From: Hydractinia symbiolongicarpus
Lineage: Eukaryota; Cnidaria; Hydrozoa; Anthoathecata; Hydractiniidae
Direction: 5' to 3'
Assembly: GCF_029227915.1 (NCBI RefSeq)
Contig: NC_079880.1
Location: 2,420,001-2,484,000 of the forward strand
Length of the DNA stretch: 64,000 nt
In this document: one piece after another, positions 63,153 through 64,000 of the stretch
Numbering within the stretch: the stretch's first letter is position 1
How the letters are laid out: the number at the start of each line of letters is the position of its first letter
Position numbers and translations under genes: made by a program
The notes under the pieces: generated by a model
Database searches by the model: none
Told to the model about the DNA's origin: nothing
The model's input: only the letters and a program-made list of their open reading frames with translations

Positions 63153-64000
63153 TGAGACGCTTAATGAAAGAGGTTTAATCGCCGACAAACGAAAACCCGA
63201 GATTTCCCGTAAATCCCGGGCTTGGCCCGTATAGTCAAAAGTATACAAAGATAGTACCCAGGGAGTAAACTCATTTCCAGAACGATTTTTTAAATTATTT
63301 TTTCACCACTAAAACGCATAAGACTTGTAGTTTTTAAAAATGTTTTCATTTTTGATGAGACGCTGAATAAAAGAAGTTTAATCGCCGGTAAACGAAAACC
63401 TGCGATTTCCAGTAAATCCCGGACTCGGCCCGTATAGTCAAAAGTATACAAAGAAAGTACCCGGGGTGTAAACTCATTTCCCGAACGATTTTTTTAATTA
63501 TTATTTCACCACTAAAGCCCATGAGACTTGTAGTTCTTAAAAATATTTTCATTTTTGATGAGACGCTGAATAAAAGAAGTTTAATTGCCGGAAAACTAAA
63601 ACCTGCGACTTCCCGTAAATCCTGGACTCGGCCCGTATAGTCAAAAGTATACAAAGAAAGTACCCAGGGAGTAAACTCATTTCCCGAACGATTTTTAAAA
63701 TTAATTTTCACCACTAAAACGCATGAGCCTTGTAGTTTTTAAAAATGTTTTCATTTTTGATGAGACGCTGAATAAAAGAAGTTTAATCGCCGGCAAACGA
63801 AAACCTGCGACTTCCCGTAAATCCCGGACTCGGCCCGTATAGTCAAAAGTATACAAAGAAAGTACCCAGGGAGTAAACTCATTTCATAAACGATATTTTA
63901 AATTAATTTTCACCACTAAAACGCATTGTATTTGTAGATTTCAGAAATATTTTCATTTTTGATGAGACGCTTAATGAAAGTTGTTTAATCGCCGGCAAAC

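Larger units (their letters stand above)
2924..64000 (-). repeat. 203-bp satellite array, main arm (about 301 monomers)
   Basis: Continuous head-to-tail array with no orientation change and no interruption by other sequence. The phase word aactcatt falls at 3062 and again at 63876, which is 60,814 bp or 300 monomers at an average of 202.7 bp. Constant words in nearly every unit, read on the plus strand, are gatgagacgct, aatcgccggcaaacg, cccgtaaatc, cccgtatagtc, gtatacaaag and agtaaactcat. Variation is concentrated in a few segments, which define subtypes: the aaacgat/aattatt stretch, gcccatgag versus acgcatgag, gtttttaaaaatg versus gtatttaaaaata versus gttttcagaaatg, and gtcaaaag versus gtcgaatg. 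It is probably centromeric or pericentromeric heterochromatin. That role is inferred from organisation, not shown by sequence. Confidence 0.98.
33839..64000 (-). repeat. Higher-order repeat domain built from 5-mers and 6-mers
   Basis: Marker subtype T1 (catttcataaacgat, gtcgaatg, aaatcacggg) starts at 34686, 36713, 37929, 38942, 39955, 40968, 42388, 42996, 44212, 45632, 46240, 47253, 49077, 50496, 51510, 51915, 52928, 53941, 55157, 56374, 56779, 57792, 58805, 61444, 62863 and 63876. The intervals in monomers are 10, 6, 5, 5, 5, 7, 3, 6, 7, 3, 5, 9, 7, 5, 2, 5, 5, 6, 6, 2, 5, 5, 13, 7 and 5. The commonest units are the 5-mer T1-T2-T3-T4-T5 and the 6-mer T1-T2-T3-T6-T7-T8. Other lengths arise from chimeric monomers that add or remove whole units. 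Confidence 0.9.

Noticed and set aside
1-64000. Prokaryotic origin, operon or rRNA/tRNA content
   Set aside because: No ribosome-binding-site-led gene, RNA gene or non-repetitive sequence was seen on either strand. A pure 64-kb satellite array is a eukaryotic feature.

Overview
The whole window is one block of tandemly repeated satellite DNA. I found no gene, RNA gene, transposon, CRISPR array or unique sequence anywhere in it. The unit is a monomer of about 203 bp (202-205 bp), repeated about 315 times (about 14 before the switch near 2,916 and about 301 after it). A monomer hand-counted at 59,007-59,209 is 203 bp, 36.9% GC, with 10 CpGs against about 6.9 expected. Long arrays of this kind with higher-order repeats (HORs) are typical of eukaryotic centromeric or pericentromeric heterochromatin. 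I do not recognise the monomer family and cannot name the organism. The intact CpGs argue weakly against a heavily CpG-methylated, CpG-depleted genome such as a vertebrate.

Layout. Positions 1-2,921 hold about 14 monomers in one orientation (here '+'), interrupted by an assembly gap of exactly 500 N (898-1,397). At about 2,909-2,923 the array flips. The flip is an inverted junction with 143-bp arms around a 15-nt spacer. From 2,924 to 64,000 every monomer is in the opposite orientation ('-'), without another flip.

The long arm changes character from left to right. From 2.9 to about 24.9 kb, monomer variants are mixed irregularly, with short local duplications (812, 609, 811, 1,217 and 1,824 bp, all whole numbers of monomers). 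From 24.96 to 26.89 kb there is a clean 405-bp dimer array, with an 810-bp period laid over part of it. From 26.9 to 33.8 kb there are 3-mer (607-608 bp) and 5-mer (1,013 bp) duplications, plus a patch of old divergent monomers. From about 33.8 kb to the end the array is built from related 5-mer (1,013 bp) and 6-mer (1,216 bp) HORs. These are nested in larger near-identical duplications of 16 monomers (3,244 bp) and 24 monomers (4,864 bp).

Derived monomer variants appear one after another from left to right, and the largest and most similar duplications lie on the right. My inference is that the left side, with the inversion and gap, is the older edge of the array, and that the younger, actively homogenised part lies at or beyond the right end. 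All open reading frames are by-products of repeating one AT-rich monomer. They overlap on both strands, occur in several frames and show no coding signature, so no CDS is called.
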